From the NCBI GenBank assembly GCA_015258785.1, contig JABZHP010000005.1, positions 1-39,844 of the forward strand: DNA of 39,844 nt, written 5' to 3'. Shown here one piece after another: positions 24,829-32,876 of the stretch (the stretch's first letter is position 1; every line of letters starts with the position of its first letter). The position numbers were made by a program, and so were the translations under genes. The notes beneath the pieces were generated by a model. It was given only the letters and a program-made list of their open reading frames with translations. It ran no database searches and had not been told where the DNA came from. This DNA comes from Atopobium sp. Its GTDB lineage: Bacteria > Actinomycetota > Coriobacteriia > Coriobacteriales > Atopobiaceae.

Positions 24829-25797
24829 TTAGTTATGACAAAGCCCTGATATAACCTCGCAGAGATAGTTGATTTGCTCGTTCTCAAACTGATTGATGCG
24901 CTCGTGGCCATACTTGGGGTATACGCGCATTTCCTTCTGTCCTGGCAAGCGATTATACAGCGCAAACGTTCCTTCAGTTGGAGCGCTTTGGTCCAGCAGA
25001 GCTGTGCCGATAAGCGCAGGCACACGCACCAGTTCTGCCGCACACGCGCTGTCGAGAAGACCGACCGCGTCGATAGCTGCATCTGACTGCGGAGTGTCTC
25101 CGCACCCGACATGTGCTCGCAGGGTTGTTGCGTTGTCGGCAAAGAGAGGGTTCAGTGCCATGGTAGCGCTCACTGCCTTGGGTAGAAGTGCTGCTGCAAA
25201 CAATGCTTGCGAGCCGCCCAGACCTTCTCCCCAGGTGACGGTTGTGCGCCCGAGGAAGCGCGATGCAACCGCGGTAGTTACCAGCGCGTCATCGATGAGC
25301 TGCTTGAGCGTAGAGGATGCGGCGTCATCTGGGTTGATGAGCGCGCGGGCAAGCTCCTCTGCGGTAAGCGCTCCCCTCCAAGCGTCTTTGAGCTGGGCTT
25401 CGCACGGGCGAGCTTCCAGGGCCACAACGGGCAGACCAAGTGCCGAGAAGCGCAAAAGGTGCAGCCAGCTACGCACTCCCCGACCAAGATCGGAAAAGAG
25501 CACCACCGCGGGCAGCTTTGTCGATGCGGGCAGCTCTACTGGAGCTAGCGGTTCTGCCACCGATACACCTGCTGGAAGAATGACGCGAGCACGCAGCTGC
25601 GTCTGGTCAGTTGAGGTGAATGTGATGTGCTTAAACGTTGCAGTCTGGGTAGCGGACGGAAGCTCAACTACACTCTCTACGTGCGCATTTTGAGCAAACG
25701 CTACAGACGTCTCCCAAAATGATTCAAAGTTTGATGGTCTAAGCCACGCGCCGCGATAAGAACGGGCATCTTCAAGCCTTTGTGTTAAACCCCTCAT
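24829..25797 (-). CDS. CE7-like acetyl esterase paralog lacking the nucleophile serine
   Basis: A 322-aa alpha/beta-hydrolase related to the protein encoded next to it (shared N-terminal FESFW/FEAFW, similar D and H regions). The triad aspartate (Asp269, ALLDQSAP) and histidine (His298, YPKYGHER) are kept, but the nucleophile elbow reads GEGLGG (190-195) where an active member has GASQGG, so glycine replaces serine. The oxyanion segment HGYPG is also replaced (FSDLGR). It is therefore probably not an esterase. The ATG overlaps the upstream stop (ATGA), so the two are translationally coupled. The gene looks more GC-rich than its neighbours. Confidence 0.75.
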   Translation of the reverse strand: MRGLTQRLEDARSYRGAWLRPSNFESFWETSVAFAQNAHVESVVELPSATQTATFKHITFTSTDQTQLRARVILPAGVSVAEPLAPVELPASTKLPAVVLFSDLGRGVRSWLHLLRFSALGLPVVALEARPCEAQLKDAWRGALTAEELARALINPDDAASSTLKQLIDDALVTTAVASRFLGRTTVTWGEGLGGSQALFAAALLPKAVSATMALNPLFADNATTLRAHVGCGDTPQSDAAIDAVGLLDSACAAELVRVPALIGTALLDQSAPTEGTFALYNRLPGQKEMRVYPKYGHERINQFENEQINYLCEVISGLCHN

Positions 25798-26834
25798 GCT
25801 TTCACCTCGCCTTCTGCTTGAGCGGGAAATGACGAGTCTAGTGCTTCAAGAGCTTGCTCTCCCTTGTCTGAGCAGAAGAAATCAATGATCTTATCGTCAA
25901 AATCGCCAATCTCTTCATGTGCATATTCGGGATAAAGAAGATGTCTCTTTGGGCAGGTCAAAGCATTGTAAGCTGCAAACTGAGCCTCGGGAGGAACTAC
26001 GGGGTCATCAAGTCCGGTGCCAAAAAGCACAGGACAGGTAACCAGGCGTGCAAAATTAGCTGAATCAATATAGGCAAGCTTTGCAAAAATCTCATCAACG
26101 CGAGAACCATCTGCGTCAAACCAGCGGGAATAATAGCGGATGCCCTCGTAGGCAACCTCATCAGCATTAAGCTCCCATACGCACCTAAAATCGGTGAGGA
26201 AGGGATAAAGGATTGCAGCTCTATTGATAAGGCCCGGGTTAAGTGCGCAGGTAGCAAGACCAATACCGCCGCCCTGCGATGCACCGTTGACAAAAACGCG
26301 GTCTGTATCAATTCCTTCGAGCTCGCGGACAATCCTGCAGAGTAAGCGAATGTTCTGATACAGATGAACAAAGTAAAGGTCCTCTACAGGTCCATCTAGT
26401 CCAAGCACCAAATGACCAGAGACGGTAGTGCTCTTGTACGAGTTTCCGTCCAAACTACGGCCACCCTGCCCAGGATTATCAAGCGCAATGAGTGAGCAGC
26501 CCAAGCCCAAAAATGAGCTCTGCTCAAACCAACTGCGAGAAGCCCCTGGATAACCATGGAACTGTAAAACAAGCGGAGTTTGTACGCCCGAGGCAGTCTG
26601 TGGACGCAGATACTTTGCGTAAACTTTCGCGCCATCAATGCCTACAAATGTAAGATCAAAAAAGTGGGCTGAAGCAGTTGACGTGACCTCTGTTGAAGGA
26701 ACAATCTGCCAGCTGAGAGGGGCGTTATCTGCTTCCTCCATACGTGCCTTCCAAAACGCCTCAAAATCCGAAGGATAGGGCGTCAAAGCATGAGCTGCCT
26801 TCAACTCTGTCAGCTCAAGTACTTCTTGGTGCAT
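25794..26834 (-). CDS. CE7-family acetyl esterase (acetyl xylan esterase / cephalosporin deacetylase type)
   Basis: A 346-aa cytosolic alpha/beta-hydrolase. Motifs fit the CE7 family: HGYPG oxyanion segment (93-97), nucleophile Ser186 in NGASQGGG, Asp277 in GTGLDDPVVPP, His306 in YPEYAHEE. CE7 enzymes remove acetyl groups from small sugars and related compounds. Inside a sialic acid cluster a role in removing O-acetyl groups from imported sialic acid is attractive, but this is inference. I start at ATG 26834, with AGGTGG upstream; the longer frame to 26885 runs through the hairpin at 26856-26879. No signal peptide is present. Confidence 0.85.
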   Translation of the reverse strand: MHQEVLELTELKAAHALTPYPSDFEAFWKARMEEADNAPLSWQIVPSTEVTSTASAHFFDLTFVGIDGAKVYAKYLRPQTASGVQTPLVLQFHGYPGASRSWFEQSSFLGLGCSLIALDNPGQGGRSLDGNSYKSTTVSGHLVLGLDGPVEDLYFVHLYQNIRLLCRIVRELEGIDTDRVFVNGASQGGGIGLATCALNPGLINRAAILYPFLTDFRCVWELNADEVAYEGIRYYSRWFDADGSRVDEIFAKLAYIDSANFARLVTCPVLFGTGLDDPVVPPEAQFAAYNALTCPKRHLLYPEYAHEEIGDFDDKIIDFFCSDKGEQALEALDSSFPAQAEGEVKA

Positions 26835-26852
26835 TAATCCACCTAACAAGCT

Positions 26853-26879
26853 AAAAGAGCGCAGCCTAAGCTGCGCTCT
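26853..26879 (-). terminator. Terminator-like hairpin between the transporter and esterase genes
   Basis: AGAGCGCAGC and GCTGCGCTCT form a perfect 10-bp stem with a 4-nt loop, followed on the minus strand by TTTTAG. It lies 22 nt past the last transporter gene and 22 nt ahead of the esterase ATG. The short T run suggests partial termination. Confidence 0.65.
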
Positions 26880-26900
26880 AATCAAACAAAAACGTAAGCG

Positions 26901-27722
26901 CTACTCACCCAGTTTAGGATGAAGCAAAGATGGTGCGGCACCCAAAAGCGTCTTAGTGTAAGGATCTGTTGGATGCTCAAAGACCTGCTTAGCAGGACCA
27001 TCTTCCATAATCTGGCCGTGATTCATAACAATGATGCGGTCAGAAACATAGCGGACAGTCTGAATATCGTGCGAAATAAAAATCATCGAGAGACCCAACT
27101 CAGACTTGAGGTCGGTGAGCAGGTTCAAGATCTGTGCGCGAACAGAAACGTCCAGTGCGGAAGTAGGCTCGTCAGCAATGATTGCCGATGGATTCAGAGA
27201 AAGAGCACGTGCAATTGCAACACGCTGACGCTGACCACCAGAGAGCTGACCAGGAAGGGCGCGAAGTGCGGAATGTGGAAGTCCTACCAGACCAACAAGC
27301 TCATTAATACGGGCTTCTCGCTCCGCCTCTGTGCCTACCTTATGCACGAGCAGTGGATCCATGAGCTGGTCTTTAACAATCATACGAGGATTAAGAGCAG
27401 TTGCTGGGTCCTGGAAGACAACAGAGACAACGCGGCCAATCTGCTTTCTAAGCTCTGGAGTACGCTTGGTAACATCCATTCCCTTGAAGTACACATGACC
27501 GGACGTTGGTGACTGAAGGCCACACATGACATTTGCGGTAGTGGACTTTCCGCAGCCAGACTCACCAACAATACCAATGGTCTCACCAGGCATAAGCTTG
27601 AGAGAAACATTCTGTACTGCGTGAACCTTATTAGGCTTAAAGATTGAACCCGTACGTGTTTTAAACGTAACCGAAATATCATCGAGGAAGATAATTGGCT
27701 GTTCTTCAGTTGTTGTAGCCAT
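26901..27722 (-). CDS. satD: Family-5 ABC transporter ATPase, SatD-like
   Basis: A 273-aa OppF/DppF-type ATPase. Walker A GESGCGKS (53-60), Q-loop FQDPATALNP, signature LSGGQRQR, Walker B AIIADEPTSALD and the switch histidine ISHD are intact. It lies directly after the permease-ATPase fusion gene with no gap, and would pair with that protein's ATPase domain. The gene order SBP - permease - permease/ATPase fusion - ATPase matches SatABCD sialic acid transporters. The substrate is inferred from context; on sequence alone it is a peptide/nickel-family ATPase. Confidence 0.85.
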   Translation of the reverse strand: MATTTEEQPIIFLDDISVTFKTRTGSIFKPNKVHAVQNVSLKLMPGETIGIVGESGCGKSTTANVMCGLQSPTSGHVYFKGMDVTKRTPELRKQIGRVVSVVFQDPATALNPRMIVKDQLMDPLLVHKVGTEAEREARINELVGLVGLPHSALRALPGQLSGGQRQRVAIARALSLNPSAIIADEPTSALDVSVRAQILNLLTDLKSELGLSMIFISHDIQTVRYVSDRIIVMNHGQIMEDGPAKQVFEHPTDPYTKTLLGAAPSLLHPKLGE

Positions 27723-29762
27723 TTACCTCACCTCCTTTTGAGAACGCTCAAGGTAAGGCACAAGACCATGCTCCTTCAGATACTCATCAGGCAGCTCGGA
27801 GAAACGATGGTGCTTACCAGGAATCTCTTTAATAACAGGATGTACCTCAAGACCCAAGTCTGGGTGGCTTGAACGAGGAGCAAACCTATCGCCTGTTGGG
27901 AAGTCCTCTGGAGAAGGAACAGAACCTGGTACCTGGTGAAGTCTGGTGCCGTCCTGTGCACCTTCCTCAATGGAAAGAACAGAGCCGAGAAGACCGCGGG
28001 TGTACTCGTGAACAGGATTGGTCAGAAGTTCAGTAGTAGCTGCCTGCTCAATAACCTGGCCTGCATACATAACGGTAATCTCAGAAGCAACCTCTGCAAC
28101 AAGTGCAAGGTCGTGGCTAACAAAGATCATTGCAAAGCCAAGGCGACGCTGGAGGTCATTCAAGAGCTTGATAACCTGCTTCTGAACAGTAACGTCCAGA
28201 GCGGTTGTTGGCTCGTCGCAGATAACCAGTGAAGGATCGCGGGTGAGTGCCATAGCAATCAGAACACGCTGACGCTGACCACCAGAAAGCTCATGTGGAT
28301 AAGACTCAAGCGTACGCTTTGGATCCAGGCCTACAAGCTCTAGAAGCTCCTCTGCGGAACGAGTGCCTCCCCTGCTGGTAAGTTGCTTCATCTGAGAAGA
28401 GATAAGCATGGAAGGGTTCAGCGAAGACAGAGCATCCTGGTACACCATTGCAAGCTCGTGACCAAGCAGTTTGCGGTGCTCTTCTTTGGAGAGCTTCAGG
28501 AGGTCTTGGTCTTTGTAGAGAACCTCGCCAGTAATGGTTTCCTTTGGATCAGTCAGACCCATGATGACCTTGGTGGTAATAGACTTACCACAGCCAGATT
28601 CGCCGACCAGTGCCATGCACTGACCAGGACGAACATCAAAGCTTACATGGTCAACAACCTTAACGTCTCCATGAGACTCAAAGCTGATGCAAAGATCTTT
28701 AACACTAAGCAATGGTGCAACATCAAAGTCTGGCTTACGTCTGTCTGTTCTGGACAGCTCAACCTCTTTGAGTGCATTAAGTCTGCGCTCAAGAGACTCT
28801 GCTTGCTCTGCATACGCACGAACTGGATCAGATGCCAAGATGTCATCTGCACGCCTGGAATCAGAGTTCTCAGTGTCAACAGGAGCGCCAGGCGCTGCTG
28901 CCATAGCATCAGTAAGACCCTCGGAGAGGATGTTCAGTGCCAGGCAGGTCATCATAATAGCTAGACCTGGGAAGAATGCCTGCCACCAGCGACCAGCAAG
29001 AACGCCAGCACGAGCATCAGCCAGGATATTACCCCATGTAGGAGTTGGCTCTGCAATACCAGCGCCAATAAAGGTCAAAGATGCCTCAAAGATAATTGCG
29101 TCTGCTACCAGCGTAACGGTAAAGACCATGATGGGAGCAATGCAGTTACGAAGAACGTGCTTCCACAAAATCCAAGGTGCACGAGCACCAGAAACAATGG
29201 TTGCCCTTACGTAATCCTCGCCGTACTCACTGACGATGTTTGCACGAACAATACGCGCAATCTGTGGCGTGTACATAAAGCCAATGGCAAAGATGATTGA
29301 AGGAACGCTGTTACCAAGAATAGAAACAAAGACTGCTGCAAGTGCAATGCCTGGGAACGACATGATGATGTCGAGCACACGCATGATGACCTCAGAAACA
29401 GCCTTTCTGGAAACAGCTGCAATAGCACCAATAATTGAGCCGCACAGCAGTGCCATGCCTGTAGCACCAAAACCAATGACCAGTGAATACTGACCACCAT
29501 AGAGCATGCGAGAAAGAATATCGCGGCCCTTATCGTCAGTACCAAAAATGAATCCATTGCCTGGAGCCTGACGAGCGTTGAAAATCTCAAGTGGGTTATG
29601 TGGAGCAATAAAGTTTGCAAAGACAGAAGCAAGAACAACAAAGACAAGAATGACAAGAGCAATCTTGGAAGCTGTCTTCATCTTCTTGAACCCACCAAAG
29701 GTTGAACCCTTTGCTGCAGCTTCTTCGAGCTTCTCGACTTGTTTTTTTCTAATTTGTACCAT
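27723..29762 (-). CDS. satC: Family-5 ABC transporter permease-ATPase fusion, SatC-like
   Basis: A 679-aa fusion of a DppC-type permease (residues about 30-290, EAA loop GEDYVRATIVSGARAP near 181) and a DppD-type ATPase (about 350-640, Walker A GESGCGKS at 387-394, LSGGQRQR at 492, Walker B VICDEPTTALD). A charged linker (about 295-345) joins them. The oligopeptide C-terminal region is present but its cysteines are gone (GDRFAPRSS where OppD proteins have CPFxPRC), unlike the other transporter in this window. A permease fused to an ATPase is unusual for family 5 but is the arrangement in sialic acid SatC proteins. Confidence 0.88.
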   Translation of the reverse strand: MVQIRKKQVEKLEEAAAKGSTFGGFKKMKTASKIALVILVFVVLASVFANFIAPHNPLEIFNARQAPGNGFIFGTDDKGRDILSRMLYGGQYSLVIGFGATGMALLCGSIIGAIAAVSRKAVSEVIMRVLDIIMSFPGIALAAVFVSILGNSVPSIIFAIGFMYTPQIARIVRANIVSEYGEDYVRATIVSGARAPWILWKHVLRNCIAPIMVFTVTLVADAIIFEASLTFIGAGIAEPTPTWGNILADARAGVLAGRWWQAFFPGLAIMMTCLALNILSEGLTDAMAAAPGAPVDTENSDSRRADDILASDPVRAYAEQAESLERRLNALKEVELSRTDRRKPDFDVAPLLSVKDLCISFESHGDVKVVDHVSFDVRPGQCMALVGESGCGKSITTKVIMGLTDPKETITGEVLYKDQDLLKLSKEEHRKLLGHELAMVYQDALSSLNPSMLISSQMKQLTSRGGTRSAEELLELVGLDPKRTLESYPHELSGGQRQRVLIAMALTRDPSLVICDEPTTALDVTVQKQVIKLLNDLQRRLGFAMIFVSHDLALVAEVASEITVMYAGQVIEQAATTELLTNPVHEYTRGLLGSVLSIEEGAQDGTRLHQVPGSVPSPEDFPTGDRFAPRSSHPDLGLEVHPVIKEIPGKHHRFSELPDEYLKEHGLVPYLERSQKEVR

Positions 29763-29766
29763 CGCA

Positions 29767-30723
29767 CTACACCGTCCTAATGCGTGGGTTAATCAAGATG
29801 TACAACATATCAACAACAATGTTGATGATGATGAAGGACAGTGCAACGACAACAACAACGCCCTGAACAAGCATTGCCTCGTTACCCTGGATACCCTCAA
29901 GAATAGCGGTACCCATGCCAGGAAGGTTAAAAATAACCTCAATAACAACGGCGCCACCCATGAGGTAACCAATCTTTAGACCAAGCGTGGTTACAGGGGT
30001 AATAAGAGCGTTGCGAAGTACGTTTCTTGCGATAACGATTCTCTCTGGAATACCAGCGCCGCGAGCAGTGCGGACGTAGTCCTTATCCAGCTCCTCGACC
30101 ATTGCGGTACGAACAATACGGGTCATCTGACCAGACATTGGAACCGCAAGTGCAAATGCCGGCATAATCATACGAGCAAAGTATCCGCCCGGATTAACCA
30201 GAGGGTCAGGAAGAGCTCCTGATGCAGGCAAGAGTTTGAGCGTAGACGCAAAGACCAAAATCAGAAGAACTGCCAACCAGAATGATGGCGTTGCAAGACC
30301 GGCAATTGAGAATACGCGGATGATTTGATCGGGCCATTGATCTCTATAGAGAGCCGCAATAACGCCCAACGTAAACGAAACTATTGCGCCAATAAAGAGA
30401 CCCATAAAGGTCAACTGCATAGTTACTGGCAGAGCCTTTGAAATTCTTGCAGCAACTGAATAGTGAGAAGTGCCGTAGGTGCCCAAGTTTCCATGAGCAA
30501 CATCACCGATATAACGTACATATCTCACAGGCCATGGATCATCAAGGCCATTCTCAATGTGATACTGCTGGATAGCTTCTTCAGAAGCAGACTCTCCCAA
30601 GGCATTGTATGCAGGATCAACATGCGAGAAAGACATTAGGAAGAATACGAGAAAGGTGACGCCTAGAGCCATAATCGGCAGCGCAATAAGACGGCGTCCG
30701 ATAAGACGTAATAGGTTGTTCAC
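29767..30723 (-). CDS. satB: Family-5 ABC transporter permease, SatB-like
   Basis: A 318-aa DppB-type membrane permease with about six helices, a large extracytoplasmic loop after the first, and the EAA loop KDYVRTARGAGIPERIVIARN. The C-terminal INPRIRTV ending is typical. It starts 155 bp past the binding-protein gene and ends 4 bp before the permease-ATPase fusion. It would form the channel with the permease half of that fusion. Context suggests sialic acid as cargo; sequence alone only gives the peptide/nickel family. Confidence 0.87.
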   Translation of the reverse strand: MNNLLRLIGRRLIALPIMALGVTFLVFFLMSFSHVDPAYNALGESASEEAIQQYHIENGLDDPWPVRYVRYIGDVAHGNLGTYGTSHYSVAARISKALPVTMQLTFMGLFIGAIVSFTLGVIAALYRDQWPDQIIRVFSIAGLATPSFWLAVLLILVFASTLKLLPASGALPDPLVNPGGYFARMIMPAFALAVPMSGQMTRIVRTAMVEELDKDYVRTARGAGIPERIVIARNVLRNALITPVTTLGLKIGYLMGGAVVIEVIFNLPGMGTAILEGIQGNEAMLVQGVVVVVALSFIIINIVVDMLYILINPRIRTV

Positions 30724-30808
30724 TATCTCCCCCTCTCTCTTTAAAACAAACCGTACAAATAAAATTTGATGAGACTTTGCACATCTCAGGACTGAATTTT
30801 GCGAACAA

Positions 30809-30842
30809 GAGCCCGAGCGTTAAAAGTAAAACGCTCGGGCTC
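30809..30842 (-). terminator. Strong intercistronic hairpin between satA and satB
   Basis: GAGCCCGAGCGTT and AACGCTCGGGCTC form a perfect 13-bp stem with an 8-nt loop. On the minus strand the tail is TTGTTCG, so termination is partial at best. Such hairpins often stabilise the binding-protein mRNA so that it exceeds permease levels. Confidence 0.75.
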
Positions 30843-30878
30843 CAACGTTTGTAGTGCTAAGCGCGTGATGACAACAAA

Positions 30879-32480
30879 TTAGCTAGCAGTAACTGTGTTG
30901 ACATCAATGAAGTACAGACCAGTGGTTCCGATGCCCTTGAAGCCCTTGAGAGCAACACCGTTGCTGTTTGGCTTCTCACTCCAAGAAGCGGTGAAGGTCT
31001 TAGCGAAGAGAACTGGGTACAGAGGTACGTTCTCAGCGATGATGTCGAAGCACTCATTCCAAGTGGACTGCTGATCAGCGCCGGACTGGCCAAGAGCCTT
31101 AGTCATGAGATCGTGAAGCTTGGTCCACTCAGCAGACTCCTTCCATGGGCAACGCTTGGTCATCCAAACGTTATCGCCATACCACCAGTTGAGCAGCAGG
31201 TCGACGTCTGCGCCAAAGCAGGAAGGATCGCCAGGTGCAAGCAGGATGTCCCAGGAACCGTCAACTGCGTCGATTGCAGCATAGGTTGCTGGAGAAGTAT
31301 CGGAAACGATGCTTACGTTAAAGCCAAGTGCATCAAGGTCGTTCTTGACCTGAGTTGCCATGGACTTAACCTGCTCGTTATCGGTGGTACGAAGAACAAC
31401 ATCACCAGGAGTAATGCCAGACTCAGCAATGAGCTTCTTAGCCTTCTCAGCATCGTGAGCATAGACAGTGGATGCCTTGTGATAGTTAGCAAAGGAAGAA
31501 GGAAGGTAGCTAGTAGCAATCTCTGCCTGACCAGAGAATGCGTTTGCAAGCATCTTATCTGTATCAAGTGCATAGAAGCATGCCTGGCGAACCTTAACGT
31601 TGTCCCAAGGAGCCTTGCCAAGGTTGAACATTGCAAAGCGGACACCAAAGCCCTGAACAGCGTCAACGGTGCAGCCTGCGCCCTTGAGCTGGTCTACAGC
31701 GTCTGCAGGGACCATTTCCATAGCAAGGGTGGTTCCGTCCTGCTGTGCAGTCAGACGAGCGGTTGGATCCTTAAGGACGTCATAGTGGAGCTTATCGTCC
31801 TTAGCAGGAGTTGCGCCGTTGTAGTTTTTGTTAGGAACAAGGTCAAGAGTGTTGTCAGAGATGGACTCGTACATCCATGGACCAGAACCGACTGGCTGCT
31901 TCTTCATCTCATCCTGAGAGCTGCTTGCTGGAACAACGCGAACGATGGACAGGCGCTCCTTGAGGAGGGAGAAGTTAGCAATGGTGGTCTTAACGGTGAC
32001 GGTCTTGTCATCCTTCTTCTCTACGGAAGCAATTGGAGCGAGCATTGGGACGTAGACGCTACCCTTAGCAGCGGAACGGTTGAAGGACTCAACAACGTCA
32101 TCTGCCTTTACCTCGTTACCATCAGAGAACTTTGCGCCGTCACGGAGGGTAATCTCAAAGGTGTAATCGTCTACCTTCTTTGGATCAGCAGTAGCAAGCT
32201 CATTGAATGTAGAGTAGTCATGGAAGTTAAGACCGTAGAGGCCCTCAACTACCTGCCAGTTAACACCAAGGGCAAGTGCTGATGAAGTAGTAGATGGATC
32301 ATAGTTCTGGGTTGAATAAGCGGTACCAGCAGTAATTGTGCCGCCGCCTTCCTTTCCAGAAGGAGCCTCAGTTTTCTGCTGCTGTTGACCACCGCATGCA
32401 GTAAGACCAAGACCAGCTGCAACAGTTGCTCCACCAAGGAAGCCGCGACGCGAAAGTGGACGGTTAATAAACTCGCTCAT
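30879..32480 (-). CDS. satA: Family-5 substrate-binding lipoprotein, SatA-like
   Basis: A 533-aa extracellular solute-binding protein. It carries a twin-arginine motif (SRRGFLGG, residues 10-17) and a lipobox LTAC with Cys29, so it is probably exported folded and lipid-anchored. The family-5 fold is recognisable (GTITAGTAYSTQNYDP, DYTFEITLRDGAKFSDGN). Family 5 mainly binds peptides, but sialic acid SatA proteins belong to it. With nanA, nanK and nanE in the same run of genes, sialic acid is the best guess. It leads the cluster, with inverted repeats in its leader. Confidence 0.83.
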   Translation of the reverse strand: MSEFINRPLSRRGFLGGATVAAGLGLTACGGQQQQKTEAPSGKEGGGTITAGTAYSTQNYDPSTTSSALALGVNWQVVEGLYGLNFHDYSTFNELATADPKKVDDYTFEITLRDGAKFSDGNEVKADDVVESFNRSAAKGSVYVPMLAPIASVEKKDDKTVTVKTTIANFSLLKERLSIVRVVPASSSQDEMKKQPVGSGPWMYESISDNTLDLVPNKNYNGATPAKDDKLHYDVLKDPTARLTAQQDGTTLAMEMVPADAVDQLKGAGCTVDAVQGFGVRFAMFNLGKAPWDNVKVRQACFYALDTDKMLANAFSGQAEIATSYLPSSFANYHKASTVYAHDAEKAKKLIAESGITPGDVVLRTTDNEQVKSMATQVKNDLDALGFNVSIVSDTSPATYAAIDAVDGSWDILLAPGDPSCFGADVDLLLNWWYGDNVWMTKRCPWKESAEWTKLHDLMTKALGQSGADQQSTWNECFDIIAENVPLYPVLFAKTFTASWSEKPNSNGVALKGFKGIGTTGLYFIDVNTVTAS

Positions 32481-32507
32481 TTCTGCCTCTTTCTAAAAAC
32501 TCTCCTT

Positions 32508-32540
32508 GCCACAACGTGGCACCAATGCCACTTGTGTGGC
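32508..32540. promoter_or_regulatory. Two tandem GCCAC/GTGGC palindromes in the satA leader
   Basis: GCCAC-AAC-GTGGC (32508-32520) and GCCAC-TTGT-GTGGC (32527-32540) are two short inverted repeats, six bases apart. They lie between the probable -10 (32554-32559) and the satA ribosome site, where a bound repressor would block transcription. They could also form leader-RNA hairpins. Confidence 0.55.
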
Positions 32541-32560
32541 TTACATCTACATAACTATAT

Positions 32561-32579
32561 GAAGAAAAGATATTTCTTC
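32561..32579. promoter_or_regulatory. Inverted repeat just upstream of the satA -10
   Basis: GAAGAAA-agata-TTTCTTC is a 7-bp inverted repeat that overlaps the expected spacer between -35 and -10 for TATAGT at 32554-32559. It may be a second regulator site. No good -35 is visible, which would fit an activator-dependent promoter. Confidence 0.4.
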
Positions 32580-32688
32580 TGAACACAGTTCGCCCAACGG
32601 TATTAATTTCTCGCTCATTGGCTGCTCAAAATATGAAAACGTGTTTTGTTGTATTATTTACTGCATATAAATCTTAATAGCAGCTAAG

Positions 32689-32711
32689 AAGGCCCGCAGT
32701 TAGCGGGCTTT
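32689..32711 (+). terminator. Plus-strand terminator-like hairpin without an obvious gene
   Basis: AAGGCCCGC and GCGGGCTTT pair over 9 positions (one G-U) around a 5-nt loop, followed on the plus strand by TATTATTATTTTA. The T-rich tail is on the plus strand only, yet no plus-strand gene precedes it. It might end a short non-coding RNA or be a relic. Confidence 0.5.
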
Positions 32712-32777
32712 ATTATTATTTTACCTTGTATAATATATAAATTATTTAACTAACTACATAAGTAGTAATCATTGTCA

Positions 32778-32811
32778 ACTACCGTTTACCGATGTTTTAC
32801 TACCGTTTGCC
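32778..32811. promoter_or_regulatory. Pair of 21-bp-spaced direct repeats fitting the LytTR consensus
   Basis: ACTACCGTTTACC (32778-32790) and ACTACCGTTTGCC (32799-32811) differ at one position and are exactly two helical turns apart. The 9-mers ACCGTTTAC and ACCGTTTGC with 12 bp between match 8 of 9 positions of the LytTR response-regulator consensus. A perfect minus-strand TTGACA (32773-32778) abuts the first repeat. Confidence 0.5.
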
Positions 32812-32843
32812 TTTAGAAATTACGGATATGTTGTGGAGATTAA

Positions 32844-32876
32844 ACAAGAGTCAGTCCAAAATGAACTGGCTCTTGT
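32844..32876 (-). terminator. Hairpin past the 214-aa gene
   Basis: ACAAGAGTCAGT and ACTGGCTCTTGT pair over 12 positions around a 9-nt loop with one imperfect pair, 26 nt past the stop at 32903. On the minus strand TTTAATC follows and A/T pairs extend the stem. It is a reasonable terminator for the protease operon. Confidence 0.6.

Noticed and set aside
23353..24849. Plus-strand open frame of 498 codons opposite nanK and nanA
   Set aside because: Shadow of two well-supported genes; the translation has no recognisable domains, and similar long antisense frames occur opposite pgk and gap for the same codon-use reason.
21999..32480. Mobile element carrying the nan cluster
   Set aside because: I found no transposase, integrase, terminal repeats or target duplication at either edge, so insertion is suggested only by gene order.
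32385..32582. Small plus-strand frame over the satA start
   Set aside because: Antisense to the satA signal peptide and leader palindromes; the sequence looks random.
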